64,000 nucleotides of DNA from Arbacia lixula (GCA_963669155.1 OZ022590.1:2489899-2553898), one strand, 5' to 3'. Shown: positions 1-22,861, counted from the first letter of the stretch. A program made the numbers and translations. Notes: generated by a model not told the origin, from the letters alone.

Positions 1-159
1 TAAGAAAGAGTGCAAATGCAAAATGAGCCGGTTGGAAGAAAGGAAGCTCAAAGTGTTACAAAAGAAAAAGAAAAGAAGCGAGAGGAGTAGAGTGGGAGGA
101 AATATGAGATATCACAGTACACTGTATTGACATATCTGCAGAAAGAAGTAGAACATATG

Positions 160-485
160 ATAGAAGAAGAAGATGGTAGAAGAAGAAGATGGTAGAAGAA
201 GAAGAAGAAGAAGAAGAAGAAGAAGAAGAAGAAGAAGAAGAAGAAGAAGAAGAAGAAGAAGAAGAAGAAGAAGAAGAAGAAGAAGAAGAAGAAGAAGAAG
301 AAGAAGAAGAAGAAGGAGGAGGAGGAGGAGGAGGAGGAGGAGAAAAAGAAGAAGAAGAAGAAGAAGAAGAAGAAGAAGAAGAAGAAGAAGAAGAAGAAGA
401 AGAAGAAGAAGAAGAAGAAGAAGAAGAAGAAGAAGAAGAAGAAGAAGAAGAAGAAGAAGAAGAAGAAGAAGAAGAAGAAGAAAAG
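160..485. repeat. (GAA)n microsatellite with a (GGA)n core
   Basis: About 320 bp of near-perfect AGA/GAA triplets with a short GGA block near 315-341. It lies in the intron upstream of the first transporter exon. The open frames across it (poly-Glu, poly-Arg, poly-Ser, poly-Leu) come from the triplet repeat and are not genes. Confidence 0.95.
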
Positions 486-618
486 AAAGCAGAACGAGAA
501 AGCGAAGGAACAAAGTTGACGAGGAAGACAATGATGATGATGATAATGACCGTGAAAATAATAGCAATTCGTAAATATTCAATCTGAAACCCACGTTCCA
601 ACCTTGTTTATCTCTCAG

Positions 619-9589
<8,971 letters not shown>

Positions 9590-9659
9590 TCATGTGAGTG
9601 CCATACGAGTTGCCCATCCGTGTGGTTAATCCTCCGAATTTTAATCATGCTTGCCTGAA

Positions 9660-9887
9660 CTGCCTTAATCCGACAAAAGAAAGCAACTAACAAAAGAGAC
9701 TTTTCTTGTAACTGAGCAATATGTGTCTGTCATTTGCATTGGCATCAGTGCACCACCACATCATCGCAGCAAGATCATTATTTCAGGTTTTGGCCGTATG
9801 TAGGGAATGCTGGGTGCAGTCTAAGAATACCAATAATCCAGGTTTTAAGTGATTTGTCACTTGCTTCCTTTTGTCAGAGTAGGGCAG
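9660..9887. mobile_element. MITE family 2, copy 2 (inverted, probable 3' UTR)
   Basis: Starts CTGCCTTAATCCGACAAAAG and ends CTTTTGTCAGAGTAGGGCAG. Its left end matches the complement of the right end of copy 1, so it is inserted in the opposite orientation, 71 nt after the transporter stop codon. Confidence 0.88.
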
Positions 9888-12689
9888 TGAATCCATGAGT
9901 CCATGAGTCCGTCCAAGAAAATTTCGTTTGACATTAACATTTTAAATGAGCTACGACAGGGACGTTTCAATTCCAATTTGCAAGAAAATTTTCAAACGTA
10001 GAAGTTAACATTTTCAAACTCAGCACGATCTTCCAAGCATATTTAAAATTTTCCTTAACCTTTTATATATTTTCTTAGCGATTTACATTTTATAGTGCTC
10101 ATTACACGGGGTTTTTTATGATTTTTCTTTCAGTCATGTTAGGTCTAAATGACACGAGGTCAATCGACAAACGTTGGTCTGTACATGTGAGTCTTGCAGC
10201 TACGAATCTGTTTGCTGTCGTAGCAGAAGATGTACACATTTAAATTACTAGGTAGTTATCATCTTCATTTTCAGGTTTCATCATTTTTTTTCTTTCTTGT
10301 ACGTGCTCCGAATTTGTCCACAAATACAGGACCTTGTGTACCTATTTCGACTCTCTTGCCCTGTGGCATTCTAGAAAGTTGTAAATGCTTTGTAAAAATA
10401 ATGTTTTTCAAGATATAGTCCTATATAAGTTGAGATTTTGAGTATATCATTTATGTGTTCGTGTCAGGGTACGCAATCCTATCAGGAAAAGTTGTTATGC
10501 CGGCATTATATTACTCTCCAATCATGCATTTCCCCCAAAATGGAATTATTTTAGCTTTGGAAGAATGTGTACATTATATTAGTTGTAATTTTTTACTGAA
10601 AAGATTAAAATAATTATTTGAAATATAGCATGGATTATGGATTCTCGTGCAGACATTACCCAGATGAGTAAATTCCTGTCTCGAGAATATTTTTAATCGA
10701 ATATCTTGTGCTCGCAGTAAATATATAACATAATAGTGAATTGAAACATGCTCCATGTTTCTCATTTTTATGATCTTCATGTAAAAAAAAAATATGATAT
10801 GGAGAATTTATGTTCGAAATCTGGTCGCAGAGTATACTATGTCTACTAGAAAGGAACGGAGAAGAGCTTCAAACCGGATCATTATAATCGTGTTTGCTAT
10901 TTCTCACGTAGACGTAGACGTCTTTATCTAACGGTTCGTTATAACCTGTGTGCAAAGCCCATCCCAGTTAGGAGACAGGAAAAAAATGGAGTCTTTATGG
11001 ATAGGCGGCCTGTATTTACAGGTGCAGTTACCATGGTTACACGCAGTCTGTATCTTTTGGATTTGTTTAAGGTAAGCGATACGTCGGTCATGTCGTAGCG
11101 GCGGTCAACATCGCGAAATTCGTGATAATGTTACAACTTTTTTCGTTTTTTTGAACTATTTTTGAATCTTTACATTACAAACGCGTTATCCTGAACTGAA
11201 AATCGAATGGAATCCGTGGTCGTAGCTAAATGGTGCTGCTAGGAAAACTACTCTCTAGTCCATTACCTTGAAATTACGTCAAAAGCTGAATACAAAGACT
11301 GTCACCATGATTTTAGGGCAATGTCAAGTATTCTGGACTGACATATAATACCTTATGGCACACAATGTCTGTCTCGGAAAGCATTATTATGGTGCATATA
11401 CCTTTCGTCATATTTGAATTTCCATTTTGGGTTGATTAAAACGTTTCAGTAACATTTTTTCTCTTTTTCGGGAGATTTACGCCACTTGTCAGTAGATTTT
11501 ATCAGATCCATATTTGTTTCCTATTTAGGCACGGAGCAGCCACATGGGTTTAGACTATGCCTGGAACTCTTGATCCATATATTTTCTTTTTACAGAAAAC
11601 AAGTTTCAATCATTATCATTTAAGACATTTTTTTTATTTATTTCTTTGAAGGTCCTTATCGACTTTAAGTTTGACAAAAACATCATGCTCAACTTGAGCT
11701 GTGATGTAGAATGCATATCCACGTAAAATCTGCGCATTTTAACCGTTCTAGATGTAGTGATAACTGTCTTCTGGAACTAGTATACTAGTTTATTACCAAT
11801 CCTAGTGCCAAATTACCAATCATATCGTTTTGTTATCCCTAGTATTGATAGCTAGTGTAGCTCAGCCATTCGTGCAATGTATTCGATGTAGACAATATCG
11901 TTTCATCTGTCTGCACAAATATGTTATTGTTTATTGCAAATATTGTATCATTAAAGGAATGAAATCAATAATACCACTTGAAGAAATAACATTTTGACTT
12001 GATAAATATTTTACAGTAGTGAGTCTACTGTGTTTATTCGTTTCTTTTTCCATTAACCAAACGATTATCTTCTGCCATTTTATTGAACCCAGATTATATG
12101 AAAAAAGTATTATATTATAAACGTATTGTATTATAAATACGCATATAAAGTATTGATAAAAGATAATGATAAAGCTATTTACAATGAGAAATAAATCATG
12201 TAATGTATTAAATGTATTATATCCATTGAGATATTGTTTCTGCCTTTGTATTTCTTTTCTGGATGGTCTATTGACGTGATTGATGTATTGATATGGGCTT
12301 ACAATACCTTTTTATTATGTGTACATATCCTTGTTTTTCAACAATGTCCTGTTTGTACTCTTGTTTAGTCAAGCATACTAGATTCTCACATGATTCGACA
12401 AGCTTTAATACAACATGCTTCAATGAATCTTGACACAAGCAAGACGGGTCTTTCTGTTAACAATGGAAATCCTACAAAATATTTTGTACTAGGCAATTAC
12501 ACAATCAAAACACCCATATCTTTGCAAAATGACGCAACTGATGAAATCCTATACTTTAACTGTTAATCAGCAAAATACGTTTTTCCAATCTGACTATTCC
12601 CTTCTAATTTACCTTCCTCGCTCCATCTGTCTCCAATTCCCTTGATTCTTTTTAAGTGTATTTACGTGTGCGTGACTTAGGTTTGTTTA
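9888..12689. other. Non-coding, AT-rich stretch after the transporter
   Basis: No credible coding exon or known repeat seen. It could be a long 3' UTR: an AATAAA occurs near 12190. Otherwise nothing is recognised. Confidence 0.4.
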
Positions 12690-12782
<93 letters not shown>

Positions 12783-12835
12783 GCGTGTGCATGAGTGTGT
12801 GTGTGTGTGTGTGTGTGTGTTTGTGTGTGACTAGG
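12690..12835. repeat. (GT)n microsatellite
   Basis: About 140 bp of GT dinucleotides with occasional GC, AT or TT steps. The Cys/Val and Thr/His frames across it are artefacts. Confidence 0.95.
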
Positions 12836-13035
12836 ATGGAAATTTAAGAAGTAGGAAGGGAGGGATGCACCTGCAAAGGGTAACCTATGTGTGTGTATGT
12901 TACATGTGTATATGTCTTGAGGGGAAATTACAAATGGAGGAAGGGTGACATACACCGATAAAGAACAAAACCTACTCGAAATCTAGCGGTAATAATGATA
13001 AACTAGCGATCAACATAATTTTTCGCGGTGCCTTC

Positions 13036-13345
13036 TCTCTTCTTTAACATACTTTCTTTCAACACCCTTCTCCCTTTTTTCTCTCCCCATTTTCCCTCTC
13101 TCAACTCCCTCCTCGTGGTCGTTTTACAATTTGTAGTCTACTTTACCTCAATCCATTTCGTACTTCTCTCAACATACTGCCTGGCATTAGACTTCTGTAT
13201 CTTTCTCTCTTTCATCACCCTTCTCTCTCTCTGTCTATCTCTCTCCCTTTGTGCCCTGTCTGTCTCTCTCTCTTCTTCTCTAATCCTCTCCGACCCTGTC
13301 TCTTCACCACCACCACCACCACCCACCCCCCCCCCCTCTCTCTCT
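13036..13345. repeat. CT-rich low-complexity tract ending in a CCA/C run
   Basis: Pyrimidine-rich DNA with TCTC blocks, then CACCACCACC and a C run. No gene supported. Confidence 0.8.
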
Positions 13346-13499
13346 ATCTCCTTGGAATTATGTATCTCCCTCCCACAGGGGGTAATATACTTCGTCTAGG
13401 GTTGACATGGTTTAGTTTAGGGTTGTATTTTAGGCTTCAACACGCACACACGCGCACACAAAGCCGTTCGGCCGTGATCACTGACCACAGGTCCTTCTC

Positions 13500-15260
13500 A
13501 CACTTCTATACATAGGGTAGCCCTTTAGCACGTCAAATAAATAAAGTTGTGTAAATACCGAGTAAAATGGAATAAATTACTGTAAAATAGTGAAAATACT
13601 GGAAAGGAGTAAAATACTATCAGTTCATGTAGTCAAAGTACAGAACCAGCGCATAACGCGAATCTCAGACAGTGACAGAACCCCGCTGACAGACGCATTG
13701 GTCGTGCAATACGGTATACTATAATACGGGAGACTATACGGGAGACGGGAGACTATAAGTTATATGGTCACTACAATGATAGTTAGCTTTTCCTGTGAAT
13801 GTTCGTGACGCTACTGTATAACTTATGGTGCACTGCTGATCTACGTTGAGTATAATGAATATTGTGACAGATCTATATATCCTTCATGACCCTTGAATTA
13901 ATCGAGAACGAAACCCGTGTTGATACCACATGTGCACATTCCCATTCCCAAAATGATATCGGCTGAAGTTCACCTAAATTAAGTTTACTGACAGCACAAT
14001 GCGATCCAGGAGAAGCCAGCTGAGATTGTTGAACTTTTGTCAACTTTTTTTGACACAGGAACGTGTTGACAAGCGACCATAATACCCTGCGGTAATTAAA
14101 TCATCCATTCATAAAATAAAATAGATCACTGCGATTGGCACAGCGCCCGGGCTGCCTCGTCGTCAATGTGAAATACATGTACATCATAGCTGGTTCGCTA
14201 CAATATTGAAACTCCGAACGCTCTGAGCAATCCTGCTTTGACTGACAACAACTTAACCTATTTTACCTCGCTTCCATAGGCCTAACACAGGGGCAATCCG
14301 GTTCCCGTAAACTAAGTGTTAAAAAAGGAATTATAACCATGTTTACCATACCTTCTGTCTTATCCCCTTAAGACTAGCTCTCAACCTTTTCCTCATCCGG
14401 CCGATAATCTGCACAGAAGATTAACACAAACAGTGTACTAAACATGTACTTAATTAGTCTACTCCCTTTTTATTTCTATTTCATGTCACATTTTTGGTTT
14501 AGATATCGAAAACAAACAAATAAAAAAATATGGGATTTTAATTAAAAAGTCTGAATTTAAATCGCCCATGTGCATGCAAAATGTTTTGTTGGTGGAGCCG
14601 ACGTAAGTGAATCGGGGACCACGTCTTACCTCTACCTCACCCCACACCGCCACCATCCTACACACACACCCCCTCCACCCCACCCCCCCCCCCCCCACAC
14701 ACACACACACAAACACCTAGCGCATATGTCGAAACGTCAAACAGATCACAGGGCATAACATATGTGACTGGGGGTAATTCATAATTAGTTTGGCTGGCCT
14801 CCCTGATTGTTATATACTAGACGAGCCGGTCAATATAATCTTATACTTCCGGTATGCGTGTTATTAACAGGCTGTATTACCTTGACAAGTTTGATGAATG
14901 CTGAATATCAATGGGTGATACAAAGTGGATCCGACAGCCTGAGTCCACGCGGTTAAACAAATTATGAGATGGTAAATTATTCCATTAGGAAAAATGCACT
15001 GTAAGAAAATTGTATCTCTAGCCCTGCAAACTATGCCCACCACTCAAGGCAAGAGATACAAGTTTATGTCGCAAAAGGAACTATGATATCGTTCATAAAG
15101 TGTGTGTGCGAGTGTGTGTGTGGATGGGGGATCTGGACAACTTTATATTGATACATTCGTTACAAACAGTTACGTCTTTGATTTTTTTTTTAAGTAATTG
15201 AAATTTTAACAATTTATTCCGAAGCCTTCGGAAAGACAGAAATAAACAACCCTGCCCCCC
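13500..15260. other. Intergenic, nothing recognised
   Basis: AT-rich unique-looking DNA with short CA/C runs near 14660-14712. No exon, RNA gene or clear repeat identified. Confidence 0.4.
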
Positions 15261-15284
15261 CCCCTGTTCCAACGCCGTCTAACT

Positions 15285-15293
15285 ACACCCCTA

Positions 15294-15324
<31 letters not shown>

Positions 15325-15487
15325 GTCTCTTTTCTCGGTCTCTGTCTCTTTCTCTCTCTGTCTGTCTGTCTCTCTCTTTCTTTCTCTCTCTCTCTCTTCC
15401 TCTCTCTGTACCCCTCTCTCTGTCTCTCTCTCTCTCTTTCTCTCTCACCATCCCTCTTTCTCTTTCCTTTCTTTCCTCTCTCCTCCC

Positions 15488-15526
<39 letters not shown>

Positions 15527-15570
15527 GTTTCTCTTCTCGTCTCTCTCCATTTCTCTCTCCCTTTTCCCTT
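15285..15570. repeat. (CT)n-type low-complexity tract
   Basis: TCTCTC with scattered TTTC and TGTC interruptions; open frames of Arg/Glu on the minus strand are artefacts. Confidence 0.9.
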
Positions 15571-16395
15571 TTTTTTTCTTCCTCCCTTCTTCTAATCCAA
15601 AGCCTTTTCCTTCTTTTTAAAATGCACTCTTTCCTTTTCTACTTCGTCTCTTTTTGATTACCCCTGTTTATAAGTAATGCTTTCTTAGCTGTTTCGCACA
15701 CAATATACTCACGAAGAAAAGATGGATTTGATTCAGTATTGTGTTTTCTTTTTCTTTAATGGGTGAAGAGAGCAACGTTTTAAGGATGTCGCAGGAAAGA
15801 AAGATCAGTGGGGGAATAGAAATAACATGAATACATAGAAATATCAGAAACTGCGGTAATGTAATTAGAATGAATAATTGTGAGCGCGTCAATAATTTTC
15901 CATCAATTGTAAAAGCTATGGTCAACATGGTCAATGAAAAGTAATTCAACTATCTGTATCATTTACATAATATCTTAATCGTCACCATTATTGTACTCCT
16001 ACATGACATGTCTACAAGTGTGTATGTTATTATAATCTTGAATAGTATGTCTTGCCCTATCGGAATATTACTGATTGAAAGACATGGCACATTTCAAGTT
16101 TCAGCTGCGATCAATATCACTCGTTTCCATCATTGCATGTACCAAATTACATAAATTTTCCCCTTAGTTAAAATACATTTTTATTGTACTCGCGAAGACA
16201 CGAAAAGTTTTCAAGATGAATGAAAAAGGGATAAATCATAAGAGGAATATGTATCATGTCCATAAATAATGATATAAATAGGAATGTGTTTAACGGCCTT
16301 CGTTACTGTGAATGTAATAAAGTAACGAAATCGTCCACTCGGTCATGCTACCCCTGTGGTACAATGGAAGAATCCTTGGTGACGTCTGCTCCTTC

Positions 16396-19300
16396 CTATC
16401 GCTCGCTGGATTCGACAGACACGGAATCCTCGGTAGAGTTCGAGGCAGAACGTCTGAAACGAGCTGCAGAGAGAGAAAGAAGTGACAAATCAAAAACAAG
16501 AAATATGAATTATTATCATTCATGATGTGCTCTGCAAAATCAATTTAAACGAATTAATTGCCAAATAATAAAAAGTAGGGTCATAAGATGCCATCTTCTC
16601 ATGAATTAACACAAAATATGTTTTGCATACATCATTGTCATATTGTGCTTATCGATCAGTCTGTGAGCATCACACATTTCTTTACAAAGAACGAGAGAGA
16701 GACATAGAGAGGCAGAGAGAGACACAGAGACAGAGAGATAGAGACAGAGACAGAGACAGAGACAGAGACAGAAACAGAAACAGAGACATAGACAGAGACA
16801 GAGACAGAGATAGAGACAGAGACAGAGACAGAGACAGAGACAGAGACAGAAACAGAAACAGAGACATAGACAGAGACAGAGACAGAGACAGAGGCAGAGA
16901 CAGAGATAGAGATAGAGACAGAGACAGAGACAGAAACAGAGACATAGACAGAGACAGAGACAGAGACAGAGACAGAAACAGAGACAGAAACAGAGACATA
17001 GACAGAGACAGAGACAGAGACAGAGACAGAAACAGAGACAGAAACAGAGACAGAAACAGATACAGAAACAGAGACAGAGACAGAGACAGAGACAGAGACA
17101 GAGACAGAGACAGAAACAGAGACAGAAACAGAGACATAGACAGAGACAGAGACAGAGATAGAGACAGCGACAGAGACAGAGACAGAGACAGAGACGGTGA
17201 CATAGACAGAGACAGAGACAGAGATAGAGACAGAGGCAGAGACAGAGACAGAGACAGAAACAGAAACAGAGACATAGACAGAGACAGAGACAGAGACAGA
17301 GGCAGAGACAGAGACAGAGACGGTGACAGAGACAGAGGCAGAGACAGCGACAGAGACAGAGACAGAGACAGAGACAGAGACAGAGACAGAGGCAGAGACA
17401 GAGACACAGACAGAGACAGAGACAGAGACAGAGACAGAGACAGAAACAGAGGCAGAGACAGAGACAGAGACAGAGACAGAAACAGAGGCAGAGACAGAGA
17501 CAGAGACAGAGACAGAGACAGAGACAGAGACAGAGACAGAGACAGAGATAGAGACAGAGACAGAGACAGAGACAGAGACAGAAACAGAAACAGAGACATA
17601 GACAGAGACAGAGACAGAGACAGAGGCAGAGACAGAGACAGAGACGGTGACAGAGACAGAGGCAGAGACAGCGACAGAGACAGAGACAGAGACAGAGACA
17701 GAGACAGAGACAGAGGCAGAGACAGAGACACAGACAGAGACAGAGACAGAGACAGAGACAGAGACAGAAACAGAGGCAGAGACAGAGACAGAGACAGAGA
17801 CAGAAACAGAGGCAGAGACAGAGACAGAGACAGAGACAGAGACAGAGACAGAGACAGAGACAGAGACAGAGATAGAGACAGAGACAGAGACAGAGACAGA
17901 GACAGAAACAGAAACAGAGACATAGACAGAGACAGAGACAGAGACAGAGGCAGAGACAGAGACAGAGACGGTGACAGAGACAGAGGCAGAGACAGCGACA
18001 GAGACAGAGACAGAGACAGAGACAGAGACAGAGACAGAGGCAGAGACAGAGACACAGACAGAGACAGAGACAGAGACAGAGACAGAGGCAGAAACAGAGG
18101 CAGAGACAGAGACAGAGACAGAGACAGAGACAGAAACAGAGGCAGAGACAGAGACAGAGACAGAAACAGAGACAGAAACAGAGACAGAGACAGAGACAGA
18201 GACAGAAACAGAGGCAGATACAGAGACAGAGACAAAGACAGAGAGAGAGACAGAGACAGAAACAGAGACAGAAACAGAGACAGAAACAGAGACAGAGACA
18301 GAGACAGAGACAAAGACAGAGAGAGAGACAGAGACAGAAACAGAGACAGAAACAGAGACAGAAACAGAGACAGAAACAGAGACAGAGACAGAGACAGAGA
18401 CAGAAACAGAGACAGAAACAGAGACAGAAACAGAGACAGAAACAGAGACAGAGACAGAGACAGAGACAGAGACAGAGACAGAGACAGAAACAGAAACAGA
18501 GACAGAGACAGAGACAGAGACAGAGACAGAGACAGAGGCAGAAACAGAGGCAGAGACAGAGACAGAGACAGAGACAGAGACAGAAACAGAGGCAGAGACA
18601 GAGACAGAGACAGAGACAGAGACAGAGACAGAGACAGAGGCAGAAACAGAGGCAGAGACAGAGACAGAGACAGAGACAGAGACAGAAACAGAGGCAGAGA
18701 CAGAGACAGAGACAGAGACAGAGACAGAGACAGAGACAGAAACAGAGACAGAGACAGAGACAGAAACAGAGACAGAAACAGAGACAGAAACAGAGACAGA
18801 AACAGAGACAGAGACAGAAACAGAGACAGAAACAGAGACAGAGACAGAGACAGAGACAGAAACAGAGGCAGATACAGAGACAGAAACAGAGACAGAGACA
18901 GAGACAGAGACAGAAACAGAGACAGAAACAGAGACAGAGACAGAGACAGAGACAGAAACAGAGGCAGATACAGAGACAGAGACAAAGACAGAGAGAGAGA
19001 CAGAGACAGAAACAGAGACAGAAACAGAGACAGAGACAGAGACAGAGACAGAGACAGAGACAGAGGCAGAGACAGAAACAGAGACAGAAACAGAGACAGA
19101 GACAGAGACAGAGACAAAGACAGAGAGAGAGACAGAGACAGAAACAGAGACAGAAACAGAGACAGAAACAGAGACAGAAACAGAGACAGAGACAGAGACA
19201 GAGACAGAAACAGAGACAGAAACAGAGACAGAAACAGAGACAGAAACAGAGACAGAGACAGAGACAGAGACAGAGACAGAGACAGAGACAGAAACAGAAA

Positions 19301-21739
19301 CAGAGACAGAGACAGAGACAGAGACAGAGACAGAGGCAGAAACAGAGGCAGAGACAGAGACAGAGACAGAGACAGAGACAGAAACAGAGGCAGAGACAGA
19401 GACAGAGACAGAGACAGAGACAGAGACAGAGACAGAGGCAGAAACAGAGGCAGAGACAGAGACAGAGACAGAGACAGAGACAGAAACAGAGGCAGAGACA
19501 GAGACAGAGACAGAGACAGAGACAGAGACAGAGACAGAAACAGAGACAGAGACAGAGACAGAAACAGAGACAGAAACAGAGACAGAAACAGAGACAGAAA
19601 CAGAGACAGAGACAGAAACAGAGACAGAAACAGAGACAGAGACAGAGACAGAGACAGAAACAGAGGCAGATACAGAGACAGAAACAGAGACAGAAACAGA
19701 GACAGAGACAGAAACAGAGACAGAAACAGAGACAGAGACAGAGACAGAGACAGAAACAGAGGCAGATACAGAGACAGAGACAAAGACAGAGAGAGAGACA
19801 GAGACAGAAACAGAGACAGAAACAGAGACAGAAACAGAGACAGAGACAGAGACAGAGACAAAGACAGAGAGAGAGACAGAGACAGAAACAGAGACAGAAA
19901 CAGAGACAGAAACAGAGACAGAAACAGAGACAGAGACAGAGACAGAGACAGAAACAGAGACAGAAACAGAGACAGAAACAGAGACAGAGACAGAGACAGA
20001 GACAGAGACAGAGACAGAGACAGAGACAGAGACAGAAACAGAAACAGAGACATAGACAGAGACAGAGACAGAGACAGAGGCAGAGACAGAGATAGAGATA
20101 GAGACAGAGACAGAAAAAGAGACATAGAGAGAGAGAGACAGAGAGAGAGAGACAGAGAGAGACAGAGACAGAGATAGAGACAGAGGCAGAGACAGGCAGA
20201 CTGACGGAGAGAGAAGCCGACGTGTGTTAGTTATTCAGTTTTGTTGCAAGCAGCCAACTCACCGAGGTTAGTGACGCGAACGACTGGGGTGCAGACGTGC
20301 TCGAGGACGTCACACGCAGACACGAAGTTGATGCCCGCCGTACCGAGCTCGCCTTCCTCCGCCATGTTGAGGTACCTCATAGCCTCCGGGGAGGTGCTGT
20401 CCAGCAACTCGTTGATGAAGTCCTCGTTGCACTCGGGAGCAGCCATGAAGTTTGGGCACAGGCTTGCGAAGACGGCCCTGATGGTCGTAGCTGTTGGCAA
20501 TGCTGGGTAGATGGACGAAAGGGTGAGGGTGATATTTTGTTGAATTCAAAAACATAACTCCATGTAAAACTTGTACCTAAATGCGACATAGACAATTGTA
20601 CTCTCAAATTATTTCGTTTCATTTTGTCAGGCATTCCAGCATTGAAATGCGATGCACAGAAACTTATAGCTTTTGTATTTAAAGTATTATGTATTTTAAT
20701 TATTTGAAAGGAATGTGTTGCGTTGGTTTCTTAGGATAGGTCAAAATTTACGGTCAACTTCTATTCAATAATTCAGTTTCATCTTCAGCTGGTGCATCAT
20801 TCAATCATTGAAAGTGTTGTAAAGAAATACTATATAGCTTTTACAGATTTATAACATAGTTTGACCTTAAAGTAAGGGAGAACATTGTACGTACGAAAGA
20901 AATAAATTTCCTAGGATTGATAAAAACTAAACGAATACAACACTTCTGTGCAATGTACGATACTTAATCATATACTTCAGATGTAATCGCGGGGAGACAA
21001 ATTCAAATTATCGATGAATTCTACCCAAAAAAATACAAACGAAAGTCGACCAATCCTCACCTGTAGCTTGATGTACTGTGGCATATGCGGCCAGACAGAC
21101 GCAGAGGATAACGGACATCTTTGTCTGAGGAGAGAAACAAACAGGAATGTGAATCTAACTGTTCATGCGCCATTGAAGCATTTATGCACTGGTAACCATG
21201 GTAACACACGCCATTCCCATAGATCAATATGGAGTTTGACAGTGAAGAGGTTAATGAAAAGCCCATGAAACCAAAATATCCTTGTCGATTGTAAACGAAG
21301 GTTTGAAAAGACCTATCATGACTACTCCATGCCATTACAAGCATGAAGAGTGAACGGTGTTGATTTATATATTGTATTCATACACTCGTAAATGTGAAAT
21401 AAATTCAGACGAATTACAGGATTACTGCATATTGTAGCACACTGTTAAACCATTTGTCGTGTATGATTGTGAATTTTCGTCCATATCCAGGTTATATGAC
21501 ACATAATATCAAACGAATTATGATGTGACTGTATAATATAGAAAATGATGATGGTTTTTAGAAATGAAAATATCTACTTCTCGTGGAAAACATGAAAGCG
21601 TGTGGATAGTGGGATCCATTTGTGACATTAACTTTGTTATGTGCTGATAAAGGGAAGTATTATAACTGAACAGTTAAAGTATAGACTTTGGACAAACGTT
21701 GTGAATAAGTAAAAACGACTTATCACTTACCATTGCCAT
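16396..21739 (-). CDS. Gene A: secreted four-cysteine peptide (126 aa, 4 exons)
   Basis: Exons in reading order: 21739-21731 (ATGGCAATG), 21124-21061, 20502-20263, 16463-16396; all borders are AG/GT and phases 0, 1, 1 join cleanly. The product has a signal peptide (MTKMSVILCVCLAAYATVHQ) and then a mature part with four cysteines: LCPNF, ECNED, ACDVL, HVCTP (C-x8-C ... C-x6-C). The tail exon gives ARFRRSASNSTEDSVSVESS followed by ER and the stop; it holds an N-glycosylation site (NST) and a furin-like RFRR. I do not recognise the family. It is likely secreted; function unknown. It is the most diverged member (LNMAEEGELG where others have IKMAEEEELG). Head-to-head with gene B. Intron 3 contains a 3.5-kb hexamer array. 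A polyA signal (AATAAA, minus strand) lies at 16185-16180. Confidence 0.85.
16692..20216. repeat. GACAGA/GAGACA hexamer array with higher-order repeats
   Basis: About 3.5 kb of GAGACA units with GAAACA, GAGGCA, GATACA, GACATA and GACGGT variants. A marker GACGGTGACAGAGACAGAGG recurs at 324-bp spacing (17319, 17643, 17967). In the right half the marker GGCAGATACAGAGACAG recurs at 18213, 18963 and 19761 (750-798 bp). Because the unit is 6 bp without stop codons in some frames, both strands show >1,100-codon open frames (Arg-Asp and Ser-Leu); these are not genes. The array fills intron 3 of gene A. Confidence 0.95.
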
Positions 21740-21845
21740 GTTGATGTGTGTAGAGAGAGTCGTGTGCTCAGGTAGGTTCCAGGAATGAGTCAAGTTATCT
21801 CTGTCTCTGGAGCAAGTTGTGATGATACCACAACGAAGTCGGCCC

Positions 21846-21852
21846 TTTTATA
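21846..21852 (-). promoter_or_regulatory. TATA box of gene A
   Basis: TATAAAA on the minus strand within CCGATATATCCTATAAAAGG, 107 nt upstream of the gene A ATG. The same block precedes gene F. Confidence 0.75.
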
Positions 21853-21959
21853 GGATATATCGGGGACCTAAAATTATATCAAAAGGATTAACCTTTCATA
21901 GTACGTTAATGTTACCCCGATGATATGAAGGAAAGGTGTCGTGTGCGGTCTCATTGTGT

Positions 21960-22150
21960 GATTGTTTTGTGAACGCGCGTGTTAATGTTTTTAATGACCT
22001 ATCAAACGAGTAGGTCACTAAAACGTCACAGCTAGTTTGGATCAGTAGAGAGTTGGATGTGATCATCTGTCAGATTGAAGGTTAATTACAGTAAAATCCA
22101 AATTAATTCAAAATCCTGTTCTCATGAAACCTTGCAGCTTCATTGTCGAA
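21960..22150. repeat. Spacer block, copy 1 (gene A side)
   Basis: About 190 bp including AGTTTGGATCAGTAGA and GTTGGAT(A)(A/G)TGATCAT..GTCAG. It recurs as a direct repeat at 22862-23054, and in inverse orientation upstream of gene F (about 63424-63530). It lies 110-300 bp beyond the TATA box of gene A. Confidence 0.8.
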
Positions 22151-22861
22151 TAAAAAATAAGTAATGTAAATCGCGTGCAGGTATTTCAACGTTAAGAAGG
22201 GGGGGGGGGGTATACATAAGGGGGGGGGGTGTTAAGACAACTTTTTGTATTTTAGAAAAATGATTGAAAATAAGTAGTTGAAATTCGTATGAAGGTGAAA
22301 TTTACACAAAATAAAGTCAATGGATGTGATTTTTTTTAAAGCACCTTTTGTGATACTTTATGAATCATTACAATTTTTGGAATATTTGATGAGATTTTCA
22401 CTTTTGGAAAAAATCTGGACCTTAAATTTGTTGTGTATTAGATAACGTCCATCATGCATCACACCTGTGAATCCAATATCAACTTCCAGGACGGTGTCAT
22501 CAACATATCATACAGCTTCTGGCAGAAAAAAAATCTTGTGGATTGACATGAGTGAGCTGTAACTCTTCTGAAATTCTTTTGCAAAACTGTCAAAAAGTTT
22601 GTTTTTAAAAAACTTAGCATATTCATAGTACAGATAAAGCTGATCTTATTTCTTTCAATTTCTTGGGAAACATTGGGTAAAGGGAAGTTAAAGATTCGTG
22701 ATTACATAATCAATGAATACATAACTAATATGTTACATTATGGAAATAAGTCTGATGATTCGTTTAATGTTGCATATATTTGTATTGTACAGGGTGCATA
22801 TGCTGTGCGTGTTAGTATTTGGCCATGTAGGCGTTAATTCACTCATGTATGGTTTATCATG

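Noticed and set aside
56..601. Poly-Ser, poly-Leu, poly-Arg and poly-Glu frames
   Set aside because: Products of a GAA triplet microsatellite in an intron.
12656..12955. Cys-Val and Thr-His frames
   Set aside because: (GT)n dinucleotide repeat.
16623..20177. Open frames of 1,184 and 1,147 codons (Arg-Asp and Ser-Leu repeats) and a Thr-Glu frame of 694
   Set aside because: All arise from a 6-bp tandem repeat without stop codons; no promoter, splice or domain support, and the array sits in an intron of gene A.
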